The notes under the pieces: generated by a model
Told to the model about the DNA's origin: nothing
The model's database searches: none
What the model saw: the letters and a program-made list of their open reading frames with translations, nothing else
Shown here: positions 1-12,200 of the stretch, one piece after another
Numbering within the stretch: the stretch's first letter is position 1
How the letters are laid out: each line of letters begins with the position of its first letter
Assembly: GCA_963662155.1 (NCBI GenBank)
Contig: OY759266.1
Span: forward strand, 11,297,835 to 11,361,834
Direction: 5' to 3'
Length of the DNA: 64,000 nucleotides
From: Lamellibrachia columna
Lineage: Eukaryota; Annelida; Polychaeta; Sabellida; Siboglinidae
Position numbers and translations under genes: made by a program

Positions 1-250
1 ATGTTAGAGAAAGACAATGCTAGCTTCCTTGGAGAAACTGCGCAATGACGGAGAGGCTTAGAGGGATCACTGAGGCAAGATGTGAAGGGAAAAGACCATG
101 AGGAAGAGGAATGATTAATATGTTGGATGGAATGAGGGAGAGAAAGTCCGGCAGAGAACTGAAGAGTCTTAGAAAGGACCAGAAGAGGTGCAGGATTATT
201 TAGCTATAAGAATGCACTTTGGCCTACCGACAGACAGGGAGCTAGCAGAA
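1..250 (+). mobile_element. Decayed LINE reverse-transcriptase tail
   Basis: Translation around 95-215 reads, with stops, like the C-terminus of non-LTR reverse transcriptases: a basic GRG stretch, MLDGMRER, then SGRELKSLRKDQKR. This matches the usual pattern GRQR-x-WLDDIKE-x-TG-x-S-x-EEL-x-R-x-x-x-DR. No open frame survives. It lies in the MARCH intron. Recognised by pattern only. Confidence 0.4.
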
Positions 251-2048
251 GAAGCTTGTGTATTGCAGTTAGTTCAATGCCACTGCTGTTTTGAACATAT
301 TTACATGGATCACTGTTGTGTGAATTCAAGCCATGCATGATTCTGAATGATTTTCTTTGCCAAAATTTATGGTTTATTTTCGGAATATCAGCTTCAGCTG
401 GAAATCAATTAATTATACACTGCGCAGCAGGGCATCAGTTGAGTGCAGTGCCGCACATGTAGATTTACCGCACTGCTTCACGTTCATTTCTACTAGCATA
501 TTGGCACACCCTAGAGATTTAGGCAATTTGTCAAAATCCATTGTCTAAATCCCATCCCTGAAGACAACATTGATTTCCATGGGTCGACAGAGTTTATTGC
601 CTCGGTCACCAAATCCAGTTGCGTCCAAATCCTGTCCCTGTGTAGTGACACATTACTCAGACTGGGACCAGTAGTAGCAGAGTGTTAGTGTTCAATGTCT
701 GTGTTTATTATTTAATTGGCCTTTAGCTGCGTAAAGGTCCCTCCTCAGTAACTCAGTTACCCTTTTTCACTTGTCTAATTTCAGACTCATTTCATAAAGA
801 TTAAAACTACCTAGTATCTACTACGACCTACTAGCACGTTTGTGCAAATTTATTATCTAGCTTTGATGAAATAATCGGACAAACTATTAAAAATTTGGTG
901 CAAAAAGCGCAAAAGTGGTCAGGCTCTATAAACTATGAAACTCTTTCACAAGTAACCCGATCAATCTAATGAGGAAAGTTAGTTCTTTTGAAGATTTTAA
1001 CAAAAGTTCGCACTCTTTTATTAAACCGACTGCATGGTATTTTTTAAACTTTTATTATTAATATTTATGGTCCACAGATTTGAACATCACTGAGCCTGAT
1101 TCCCGATGCGCTTAATGAATTAAGGGGGGAATTTTAATCGTACTTTTGCTGCTCAAGAGATGGCCCTCGTGAGCCATCTGCCGCTCTGCACAGTTATCTG
1201 CTGTGGTTTGCTTTGTACTTGGAAGCCGGCCTCTTTGCGCTGTAGTGTGGGCTGAAGTCGTTAAGCTACTGAATGAATCAACTGCTGAATGAGTCAGCAA
1301 TGGCGTCTCCAATGTGGTCACACTACAACATCAATCCTGTGTGTCATGGGTGTTTTTCATGCGTTTCAAATGGCATATTGTTCGTGTGTCTGCCAACTCT
1401 ATTGACTCTTCAGTCTGAGTTGTTTACTTATTCCACCTGTTTAGTTTTTATTAGTGGGTTCACGGATCTGCCGACCCAATATTTTTTTTAAAGAAAAAAC
1501 CTTTACGTTTTCATTATGTCGTATTTTTATGTGAAACGTTTGTTTATTGTCTCAAAGACGAGCCCGTGATCCATCAGATTGTATGTACTTTCATATAATT
1601 TTAGCATTCATGTTGTTAAGTCTCCCATTTTCAGCTACCGGTTAGACTAGTTTTTAGTTGGAGCATAACCGCAATACTGATTTTTGCATGTACATTCATA
1701 TAATGTTGCTATTTTCAGCTACCAGGCAGATTAGTTTTTAGCCTCATGGCCCAATGGCACTATTTCACTGTTCATTCACTAGGTGTCACTATTAAACTCA
1801 TTGGAAATTCATTACTAAGAAAATTACTGATAATGCGTTATGAAATACACTGGCGTTAGTTTAGTCAACAACTTAATTTGCATTTATATCAGATTTCCGT
1901 AAACCAACTAATAAAAAATAAAAGGCCTTAGTTACCCTACATCTGGTAGCTGCCAGGGGCTGTGAATAATGTTATACGCTCTTCAGTGTTTCCTTGAAAT
2001 ATGCTACAAGTCCAATGAATCGCAGTTTAGGTCAGTTTCTATCAAAGT
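251..2048. other. MARCH intron, no recognisable content
   Basis: AT-rich intronic sequence upstream of the MARCH last exon. The short ORFs (for example near 1112-1491) show no family signature. No RING-CH exon was found on either strand. Confidence 0.5.

Positions 2049-2132
<84 letters not shown>
2049..2132. repeat. (TA)n microsatellite
   Basis: About 40 uninterrupted TA dinucleotides, abutting the 3' side of the antisense LINE fragment at 2136-2350. It may have grown from that element's tail. Confidence 0.95.
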
Positions 2133-2135
<3 letters not shown>

Positions 2136-2350
2136 ATAAATCTTCATTCTTTCCACCAAACTTGATTAGTTGTTGGGTATCCCATGGCGCTATTAATCCC
2201 ATGTTAGGCCATTGGCATCTCCTTGCATTCTCTCTAGCCACGTCCAGTCCACCATCTGTCCAAAGCTTCATGTTGTCAATCCAGTCCATTTTTCTTCTAT
2301 CTCTTTGTTTTTTTCCTGGTAGTTCTCCTTTTATGCTGATAAGTACCAGG
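2136..2350 (-). mobile_element. Antisense LINE 3' fragment
   Basis: On the minus strand this reads MDWIDNMKLWTDGGLDVARE, then NARRCQWPNM, the typical end of a LINE reverse transcriptase (W-x-DNIK-x-W-TG-x-x-x-x-A-x-x-x-A-x-DR-x-x-W). It ends about 175 bases before the MARCH acceptor, and the (TA)n array follows its 3' end. Fragment only. Confidence 0.5.
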
Positions 2351-2525
2351 CTGTCTGGTCTTCTTTTCAGACAGCCTTACTTAGCCAGCTTTCTTCTTAA
2401 TGAAACTTATCAGACATTTTTCTTCCCTAACCCCTACTTTATCTCTGACCCAAATGTTTTGCTCTGTGTCCAGCTTATCTTTGGATGTCAGTCGTGTTAA
2501 ACCTTGTTAAATGACGTGCTTTCAG

Positions 2526-2924
2526 TGGCAGAAGCTGGAGATGAGTATGATGGAACGACGCAAGATCATGTGCTCGGTGACGTTTCACATCATTGCGATC
2601 ACATGCGTCATCTGGTCGTTGTACGTGCTCATCGACCGCACGACCGAAGAGATCCGCGCCGGCGTCCTCGAATGGCCGTTCTGGACAAAGTTGATCGTTG
2701 TCGCGATCGGATTCACAGGCGGACTCGTGTTCATGTACGTTCAGTGCAAGACGTACGCACAGCTATGTCGGCGATGGCGCGCATACAACCGCATCATATT
2801 TATACAGAACCTGCCGATGCGGGACAAAAAGGGTTCGGTGCCCGTCACCGTGATGACAGGTATGGGCACATCACAGGCAACAAAGCCAGAGGTGCACACA
2901 GTGCAAGAGACGGAATTGTTATAG
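2526..2924 (+). CDS. MARCHF8: MARCH1/8-type membrane E3 ubiquitin ligase, last exon
   Basis: Final coding exon of a membrane-associated RING-CH E3 ligase; in vertebrates MARCH1/8 ubiquitinate surface receptors and drive their endocytosis. The exon follows a TTTCAG acceptor, opens in phase 0 at WQKLEM and gives 132 residues to a TAG. It carries the hallmark [12 protein letters not shown] segment, a first membrane span (about residues 14-38), the short loop with DRTTEEI and LEWPFW, a second span ([16 protein letters not shown]) and the YNRIIFIQN tail, as in vertebrate MARCH8. The RING-CH cysteines are not in the first 2.5 kb, so the 5' exons lie off the left edge. The C-terminal 40 residues diverge from the vertebrate tail. 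Family assignment is strong; MARCH8 versus MARCH1 cannot be decided, since invertebrates usually have one such gene. Confidence 0.9.
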   Translation, partial: WQKLEMSMMERRKIMCSVTFHIIAITCVIWSLYVLIDRTTEEIRAGVLEWPFWTKLIVVAIGFTGGLVFMYVQCKTYAQLCRRWRAYNRIIFIQNLPMRDKKGSVPVTVMTGMGTSQATKPEVHTVQETELL

Positions 2925-3139
2925 GTCTTGCTGCGGCATCAGTGTGTATAATGTGTTCGTATGTGTGTGTCTACCTGTTGTATCATCTGAAGTGGCCTTC
3001 CAGATGCAGTGATGCTAGCTTCAGTGTGTTTATATATAGACCAGTACCCTTAGTATCTTCACAGGCAGGACAGTTGGACAGCTGGCCAAATTGTTGTATT
3101 TGACATCGACAGGTAAGACGCAAATGTTGTATATAATTT

Positions 3140-3175
3140 ATACATATATATATATATGTATATATATATATATGT

Positions 3176-3241
<66 letters not shown>

Positions 3242-3246
3242 TATAT
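3140..3246. repeat. (TA)n / TATG microsatellite
   Basis: Imperfect TA array with TATG interruptions at the left, then about 30 clean TA units. It lies about 215 bases after the MARCH stop codon. Confidence 0.95.
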
Positions 3247-6200
3247 ATCAGTGAAGCATTTCCTCAGAAAAACTTAAACTAGTCCATGGTAAGTGGCTCG
3301 TGTGACTTTGTGACCCTGGTAACAGGGGTCCAACCAGCTGGGAGTCCAGCAGTCATAGATAGAAACCAAGAGTGTCAACGGCTGCATGAAGACCCCCACT
3401 GCGACCTGCCTTTGTAACACCTCTCAAGCAAACCAACCACCGGTATTCTCGATTCTACCAGAAGACTGTGCGTGTATTCCAACACTAAACATCCATCAGG
3501 GATATGTTTTCATGAATATTTTAAGGTGTGAAATCCTGGAATAGCGCTTTTATATCCCAGCTGGATATGTGATGGGGCTGGTGAATTGCGGTTGCCACGG
3601 CTTACATGATCTCCGGCACGGACACAGACCAACACTTGAGGCGGTTTACTAGCCATCAGTGCAGTGAAGAAATTAATCAGTCAGAGGCATTAAGGAGACA
3701 TTCAGCAGCCACTCATCTGGTCGAGTTGGCAGGCCATCTCTGTGTCGGAGCCCTTGCAGCCAATGCCTTGTCAAATCCTTTGTCCAAGTTGATGGCCTGC
3801 CACACTGTATGCCGAGGTCACCGGAGGTCAATTGTCAATGTATTATGCGTGTGTAACCTGTGTCTCGATGTTTATTGTATACAGTCATGAGAAACCAACC
3901 CACCATCAGTGCTTTTTCGTCTTTCTCCTGGCTGCATGGGCCAGAGATGTAGGCTTAAGTACTGGTGTACTGCGTACAGGGAAGGCTGTTGATGTTTCAT
4001 TTGTTGCTTTGTGGGGGGGTAAGGTGGAATGCTGATTTGAAAGATGTGATATTTTACTCATTCTGCAAAGATTCACTCTGAAAATGAAGACGCATCCCGG
4101 AATACTTCCGGGATAAAATAACTGCATTGCCTACAGTTTCATGTACTTGAAACTATGTCTATGTTAAGCCTGTGTTTGGTTGATTCCAGTTCTTTAAGTG
4201 TGTAGTTATTTTGTATTCAGCAATGACTGTCTGTACGGGTTAAATTTAAGAGAACTTGAAGTAGTAGTAGCTTCCGTTTGCTTCAACGTTTAAGTAACAT
4301 TACTAATTTGTACATCGGCTTGGAATATGTTAGTTCATGTTAGGTGTACCTTTATGGTCCATCTGTGCCACATAAACGGGCACCAGTTTGTAAGTTAACC
4401 TCAGTCAGTGTTTGCTTGGAAGAGACTGGGAACTGTGGATGCCATTAGGATTTTCCTGAGACATCCAGAGGAATCTAGGTAGGAGATTGATGCCAAGGAG
4501 GAGGGCAAGGAATTGAAAAGGTATTGAAAATACTTTATGGAAGTTAAACATTTGGTAATGGTGACATAATAAAAATGTAAAGGGTTTTCTTTCAAATAAA
4601 AAAATTTTGCACCATGGAATACCTTGGGGATTAAGACAGTGTTTGTTATCACCCATCTCTAGGGAATATTAAATTGCATGTGCCTAGGGTGGGATATTAT
4701 AATAATTTGGGTCTAAATGCCAGGGGGATCCCAGTTCCCCTCAGAGAAGCACTAGCAGATCTATATTTCTTTGTCTTGTCCTGGTTCAATACAGTTGATG
4801 GATTCCCATCATGTCAGGTGACCTTGTCATCGACCTCATTCCAGCAGTTCTTTGCCCTTCACTGGAACTCCATTACATTACTGATTGCATCATTTCATTA
4901 TCTTCTGTTCTCCATGTCTCGTCCATTCTCTTTACTCCATCAACAGACTACCAGTTCCATTGCCAGGCGGCATATTCTGCAATTTTAGCAAAATGTTTAT
5001 TATTAGTTCACAAATGTTGCTTAAATGAATATTAAAATGTCCATTTTCTAGAAGAAAGCATCTGAACCTATTGCAGATATTTGTCATTTGTCGTTATTGA
5101 TACAAACCACTTTTATTCCACTGACAGAACCATCAAAAAATAGTTAATTGACATTCAGCGATAGTAAAAATGCTTCAGTAATAAATACCATGGTAATATA
5201 TTACGATTAATATAATAAAAGTAGTAACAGTAATGAATTGTTTATAATACGACCCATGTCTGATTCCAATACTCCATAGGTGGGTTGTCAGCTGATATTA
5301 ATTAACCACACTCAAGTCAGCAAACCTTCATTGATAAGCCATTTATTTAGCAGAAATACTCCTAGTACCAAACTAATAACAAACTTATTTTGATACTGTA
5401 ATGTAGATCGTTTATTGATTTGCAACCTGTCAGAATAATAAGGCGAAGAAAATCACTTATCAGGAATCTATTAATAAAATTACATTAGAAATATGTTGTG
5501 TCTTTGCAAGGCGATTGTCAGGTAAAAGTTGTGATATGGTGGATAAATTAATTGGTTATATGCTTGGGGGATGCTTAGACTTTAGTGATATTCATGCAGT
5601 AGAACTAATACTAAATGCAAATAGTGGCAACATTGAAATATAAATTGAAGTTTGATGTGGGAAATCTATAAATTAATGTTATATCCTGCTGGCGTCTTTA
5701 AAATAATGTGGGCTCTGCTTAACGTAATCGTGGATAACAGAATCAGCCGTTTAGTAGAACCAAATATATTGGCTCGGACAGAATCATTCCCTATTCCCGC
5801 TGTATTAAAATGCATAACTTAATTTGCTCTGGCCCAAAGTGGTTCTATCAAGTGCAGTCTACTGTATCATTATTGAAGTGAAGACTAGCAGAATCATAAA
5901 CAGTTTTTGGTTGTAAATAACACTAATTTCAGCAACAAAAATATTGAATCTATAAATCAGCAGAAGCAAGTTTATTGTATGTGTATAATTATATGTGTAT
6001 AAAACATCTATAGCTTGTATTTGGACAGTTTAGAAAGTATCAACCAAGCAGGAATCCAGAGCCATGAGTGATGAATTTTAAAGGCTGATATTTAGTGTAA
6101 TTAACATTATTATACAGATATATTAGCATTATTAACATTGTTACTATGAAATCATGAAAAACAACCTTCTCAGAGAGTTTCTGACCCAGCAAGAAGATTC

Positions 6201-7315
6201 ATTCATTTGTTTCATTGGTTTTAATCCACGAACAATTGGCCATGCTCGTGTGACACGGCTGCGGAGGAGTAAGCATTACCAGGTGATCCTGAATAGTCTC
6301 GGAGCACACCTGTCTCGCAAGTCCACAAATTAATGTTATGTTGTATCACAGTGGTGCCACGTGACTGGTGACACGTCAAGTGGTGCCACTGTCTCTGACA
6401 TGCTGTCAATATGTCATGTCTATGGTGCATGTTTTGTTCTATCACTGTGCTTGCATTTGTAGGGCAATCACACAACCATGCTAGTTTTCATATGCGGACA
6501 TGTGTGATAACATTAGAAATATAAGTGTATTATTTGACGAAGATGTGGTTATATTAAATACCCATCACAGATTTTATAGGCTGAATGAGAAGTGGTTGTA
6601 AAAGTTGTCTACAAGTAAACACTGTGATTAATGAATGTTGAATGTCTGCATCTGCTGCGAGTAACAGTGTATGTTGTAAATCAGATTTATTCAGAAGACG
6701 GCAGATTTATTTATACAGTCCTGTTGTTAGCACACCAAAAAATAAGGAGGGACTCTGGCAGAATGGATGTTAATTTAAACAGCATGGGATTAACAAAGTG
6801 TCAATACAAATGCAATCCAAAGTTGTGAACAACCATGGATGATTGTTCAGCTTCAAACTATATGTTACAACAGTAATGTGTTACAAGTCATGATTCCTTT
6901 TTTCTGTTTACTCTCAACTTGCTATGAATGCAGCAGTGAAAGCTTATCCAGTTCGTACAATGGCTTTAGTTCAGAAACACATAACTGTACACAATGTGCA
7001 TGCTACTGTTGATGAGATGTGATGAAAATCATTTCTGTTGAGAAATGTTTGGTCAGAAATATCAGTTATTGAAAATGGATGTGGATAAAAACGATGATTG
7101 TATTTTTTGACAAAAAATATGTAGACGTGAAAGCAGTATTACATCACTGCAGCTTTGCTCCGACACACAGGAAGCATTGCTGGGGGTGGTCAAGGCTGGT
7201 GCTGCTACCTGTTGTAAAGCTGTGAGTTATTACACTGTGGCGTCAGATGAATCAATATGGATATTTCACAACACCTGCTCTAGCACCAATGCCTTATACC
7301 TGAATGTGATGTTCT

Positions 7316-7321
7316 AATAAA
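7316..7321 (+). promoter_or_regulatory. Candidate poly(A) signal (MARCH)
   Basis: AATAAA followed by a T-run and then a GT-rich stretch (7375-7395, repeated TGTGCG/TGCGTTTGTG), the usual layout of a cleavage site. It is 4.4 kb from the stop, so assignment to the MARCH gene is tentative. Confidence 0.25.
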
Positions 7322-7779
7322 AGTGCTCTCTTTTTTGGAGCTCAGGGCAAGTGTTGTTTAAGTGGCCCTGAAATGTGCGTATGTGCGTTTGTGTTAACTT
7401 CCTGTATGAAATTCGTGAAATTTAAACCTCATTAAAAAAAAAAATTATTTTGTAATATTGGCATGGTCCAATTAAGCAAGAAGTCGATGACCATTAATTG
7501 CTGGTACTTGAAAGCTATATTGGTGCAGTGCTGCACAGGGAGATATCAAATGTATTAACTTAATTAACAGAACATCACTATCAAATAATCACATTTAATA
7601 TGCAGTCTGCATTTTATTAGGAACTTAAGGGTAACGGCTGATTAATTGTATTAGTGGTACATATATAATTATAGCCGTCTTGCAACACGGAGGGGTATCG
7701 TACTGAACACTTGCAGGTGAAAGGAAATAACTGATGGAATATGGTCCTGGAGTATGTTGTGTTGATCAGTGCTATCTAA

Positions 7780-7821
7780 GCTGGCGTAATCATCAACTTT
7801 GTAGTTGATGATTACGCCAGC
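7780..7821. repeat. Perfect 18-bp inverted repeat, 6-base loop
   Basis: The left arm begins GCTGGCGTAATCATC and its exact complement follows after TTTGTA. Weaker pairing continues outward (GCTA at 7771 with TAGC at 7824). It lies in the spacer between the convergent MARCH and PFDN1 genes. Confidence 0.9.
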
Positions 7822-9141
7822 GGTAGCAATATATCACTGCCAGCTTGTTGAACATTTTGAAATGTATTGTAAATTTGATTTGTCCAAGGCTACATGATCA
7901 GTTGTTCTCAATAGGAGCATAACAATCACAGCTGCGTAAGTTCCATCTCTTACTGTTTGCCCGTCATGTCTTACAGATTTTCTTAAATTTAACAGATCCT
8001 CAGTTCAAAGCACGTCTGAAGAGCGACTCACGAATATTTCAGCAGTGCGCAGTTGAAAGCGCTAAAGTCTGGTAAGATCCAATCAATATATATATGATAT
8101 ATCCCAGTTTGTATTGCAAGCTCCCTTTGAGCAAACCAGCAGACATGTTCATCTACAGTCTAACAGATTTATGTAATCCCGCACTACAGGGTTAGCAACT
8201 ATGCAGATGCTTAATTGACTTGATTTGGGAAACTATCAGTGTCAAGCATCATTTTTTATTCTAAAGCTGACGACAAGCTTGAGAATGGTCTAAAACTACA
8301 CCAACTCTACCGAATGACAAGAGGAACAACATCAAAATAAATTACATACTCTATGTTGTAAATAATAACAACATTAGTGTCATGTTCTTTAAAGGTAATA
8401 TACAGCGATTTTCATTGGCAAACTCGTAGGGAATAAATGATCTTTCGTATATAACTAAAATGCCTAAATTCTATTAACTTATCAACCTCAAATTACATAT
8501 AAATTTACAATATTATACTATGTTTTAATTTTTTTTTTGTAGGCTCTATATTTACCGTTAGCAATTGTAGAGATGGGAATTAAAAAATCCAAGAACAAAA
8601 AAGAACTGGTCCTACAAACTTGCCGAATGACATCATCTTTTTTTCAGTTCGAGAGACAACTGTTTTACAGCTGGACATTACGATACTGATATGTATTAGT
8701 ATTTTATAACATTTTGGTGCTGTACACAATTTGGGGATGAAATAAAATAACCAAGTTTTACAACATATAAAGACCGACGTTCTGTCTATTTTAGCATCAG
8801 CCAAAGAAAATCGCTATAGATTGGCTTTAACAACGGACTTAACATCCGTTACAAAGACAAACAAGACCTTGCCTGCATCGACACCAACGGCACAAAATAG
8901 GTGATGAATAACAGTAATGGCTGGCGGAAGAAGGTATTGGATATGGCTCCAATTTGTAATATAAAACTAGCTAGGATGACACAGACGAAACAACATTGCA
9001 ACCGGTTCTGCATCACGAACATTACTCTTCAGGTGCAGTCCTTGTTTTACAGAAACCTATAATTACTTTTAGATCAAACAAAGTCTCACAAAAGGTAGTA
9101 CCAGACGAAACAGCATTGTAGCAGGTTCTAAGATTATGCCA
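7822..9141. other. Spacer and PFDN1 3' UTR side
   Basis: No gene recognised. The part nearest 9141 is expected to be PFDN1 3' UTR (minus strand). The nearest AATAAA I see on that strand is at about 8255-8260, nearly 0.9 kb past the stop. Confidence 0.35.
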
Positions 9142-9234
9142 CTATTTCTGTGCATCCTTGCGCTTTGACAGCACCATTTCTCTGAGATTGTCTTCACTCT
9201 CCTTTATACTTCTCTCCAGGTATGTCTTGTTGGC
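9142..9234 (-). CDS. PFDN1: PFDN1 exon 4, stop
   Basis: After TTTCAG: ANKTYLERSIKESEDN, then LREMVLSKRKDAQK and TAG. It matches the end of animal PFDN1, with a few extra C-terminal residues. Confidence 0.95.
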   Translation of the reverse strand, partial: ANKTYLERSIKESEDNLREMVLSKRKDAQK

Positions 9235-12200
9235 CTGAAACATAAATATGCATTGAATATGTTTCAATGGAATATGTAGTTATTATCAAGACAATATCAT
9301 TTTATATTTTAAAACTAAATATTAACCAATGGAATGAATAAATTATTTTAATAATCGATCAAAGTACGTTATCATTTGAGTATAAGTTCCACAACAAAGT
9401 ACCCAAGCACACAGACAATAAATAATAACAAATATGACTATAGTACTTGGTTTCATCTTTAAACGAATGAAAGTATAATATATTCAGCAACTTACACACC
9501 ACGCATTGTAGGCAAAGTGTAATCAGTGATGTTAACTATAGACTTGTTGACTCAAGTCTTAGGGGTTGATTTAAAGTTAGGGGCTGAATCAAGTCGCCCA
9601 TTTTCATGACTTGGAATTCAGAGAGATGATTCGAGACTTGACATGTATTTGCCAGTTATTGACTTGCCAACAAGTCTGGTGTTAACAACAATAACTCTTA
9701 CTCAAAAATGTTTTTCAAATACATATAGGGTTGTCTCACTTGAATGGTCTTAATCTTTTCATCACTTGTCTTCATTTTGTCTTCAATGTTTTTCTTGATT
9801 GTGTCGACTGGCTGAAGAATGAACCTGTGGTTGAGAAACGACACACATTTTAATCAGGCTTGTTAACAAATGCAAATGCATTTGAATGTTGAGCATTTGA
9901 ATGCGCATTCAAATGCCTCCATAAAATTGTAAATGCATTTGCATTCGCACCTTAAACATTTGCATGCGACCCACGAACATTTGACATGCCTGAGCTGTTA
10001 TTCATACAATATGAAAAGACCAACTGGTCTATAAGTTGGTGGCTTCAGAGATTACCTGTTCAATGAAACAAATCAAACAATGCAGCCAAATGACTTCCTT
10101 GTGTTTTGTTGGCACTGTTGGGGTGGCAGCTCATTGGGGGAGTAAACATTAGCAATGCCAGCCCTAAACATTTACAGACAGAGAGAGTGATTAGTGGTAG
10201 CTGTAATTATCCACCAGGTTGTCTTCCCAGTGACCCCACCAGTGGACAGTCTTGGGTTCCCCTTCCATTAAGGCCTACCTGAAGGTTTAGCCTTTCATTC
10301 CCTGCCATCTTTCCCAGTAAAATGTCAATTGTCTATTCCTCCCTCCCATTTCCACCACCTCTGCAGGCATGGAACTGTGTGACTCAGTGTATGACTACAG
10401 ACATGTCCATATAGTGGGACTGATATGTAGTGGTACTTAGTGGTTACAATAATGTACTACTGTATTTATTAAATTAATAATGTGTTTGTATACATTACGT
10501 TGTTTTTTTCTCCAAATAAAACAAAACGTTTATATAAAGCCAAATCATTAGAAATTAATTCAAATGCATTTGTAAATGTGTAACCAAAACATGAGCGAAG
10601 TCACGAAAAATGGAACACTCTGATTTTGTAAACTTTGCTGTTTGGTTGTTTAGATTAATATCCCACTTTTAATTTTTTTTAGGGATAAAAAATGGTCTTA
10701 TCTTTCAGAAAAGACAACTTTGGCAAGTTTCATCAAAGTTTGCCTCTTCTACAGCTATATGAGGGCCTAAAAATGGGGGTATTTTTGCACAAAAATGTAA
10801 AAACTTTCGACGATGGCATTTCGTGTGTAAAAATAAAAATTATACGAAAGTATGGATGCCTCCTTTTATTTTTTTTGTGTTGAATATATACCCAAGGTAC
10901 ATTTAAGTGAAAAAATTAACTGTGTACTCCCACCTATTGCTGAGTTATTGAGGTGGGAACCTGGCGTTGTTTTTCAAGAGACAGCAGTTTTGGGCGGTAG
11001 CTGTATCATGATCTGTCTAAGAAAAAGGTAAGTGGCTAAATTAACATTAAAAAAAAATAATTTCTGCCTTACAACCTATCCTCAACTGATTTCCAAAAAA
11101 AAGAAATTGAACAAACATTGTAAGTCATACAATTTTTTTGTGGTGAAAACTGTGAAAAAAATTCCGTCCCCTTATGTTGTGTCTGTCACACCCTATTTTC
11201 CCAGAAAAGTAAGAGGGAGAAAAATATGAAAAAATATGCTATACACAGCTTGAACCATTTGCAATTCACAGATACAAAATCATTAATCAGTGAGTTGGTG
11301 TTATGAAGTAGCAAAGGATTTATCAATTCCGTCCCTCGAAATATTGCGTACGTCACATTGTGACAGATGCGACATAAGTACCAGAATGACCAATTTGCTG
11401 TAGTAAATTAATGTTATTTGCAGTTATATGATAAAGACTGTTAAGCCGGGGTGGGTGTGTGAGGATAAGCTCTCACTACTTATAAAATGCCCCAACGGCG
11501 TGCGTCTCGTAAAGCCTCTGACAGTCCAGTCCAGCTCCTGGCCTTCTTGCGGCAGAACTGTTTTTACTGACAGGAGAAGGGGCAAAGGCGGATAACTGGC
11601 GCCTTAAAACCAGAAGCTTCGGGCAGATGGGGCTCGTTAACCTTGACTGGTCGCCCGTCTAGGAGAAGGTAAACTCTTATTTCAAACCTTCGCTGCCTTG
11701 CGGCTATACCCTCTCATGGGGAAGGCTAGGGGAGTAAACCCTACACAAATCCAGAGTGGAGCCCCGAAGACGGTCTGGTGTCACTTTTCCGGCAGCTCCT
11801 GCAGCCAAGCTGGTGCCAAACATCATGTTTCGCATTCCTTTGGATCCCACCGGTAAGGCCAAGAGCGGGATCCTGATGACTGGGCAACCCAGGATCTCGT
11901 AACTCTTGCCCAGGCTTGCGCCCTGGAGAGGCTATTCCAGCCTCATTTCACAGTGTAGAACTAACACGGGAGACAGCAGTTACGAGTGATAAGCCCAACT
12001 CGATTGGCGTAGAGTACGGGCGCTACGGGTTGTCTCTGACGGTGGGAGAGATCATCGTGTCTCACTGGTCAGCTACCGCCCGCCTAAGCTGGGCAGCCCC
12101 CAGCCAATAAGGTGCTGACTCGCCAACATCTGCCTGCTTCAATGGGTGCTTGGAGCTTAGTGTTTAGGCACAACAAGCAGATGGTAACACTGCACCAGGC

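Larger units (their letters stand above)
2925..7330. other. Probable long MARCH 3' UTR and spacer
   Basis: No coding exon was recognised between the MARCH stop and 7.3 kb. The stretch contains an AT microsatellite and many short ORFs without recognisable motifs. A candidate polyadenylation hexamer lies at 7316, so part of it may be 3' UTR. This is inference, not shown by the sequence. Confidence 0.35.

Noticed and set aside
2504..3103. 199-aa plus-strand ORF overlapping the MARCH exon
   Set aside because: It is in another frame of the real exon, rich in Arg and His from shadow translation, with no family motif.
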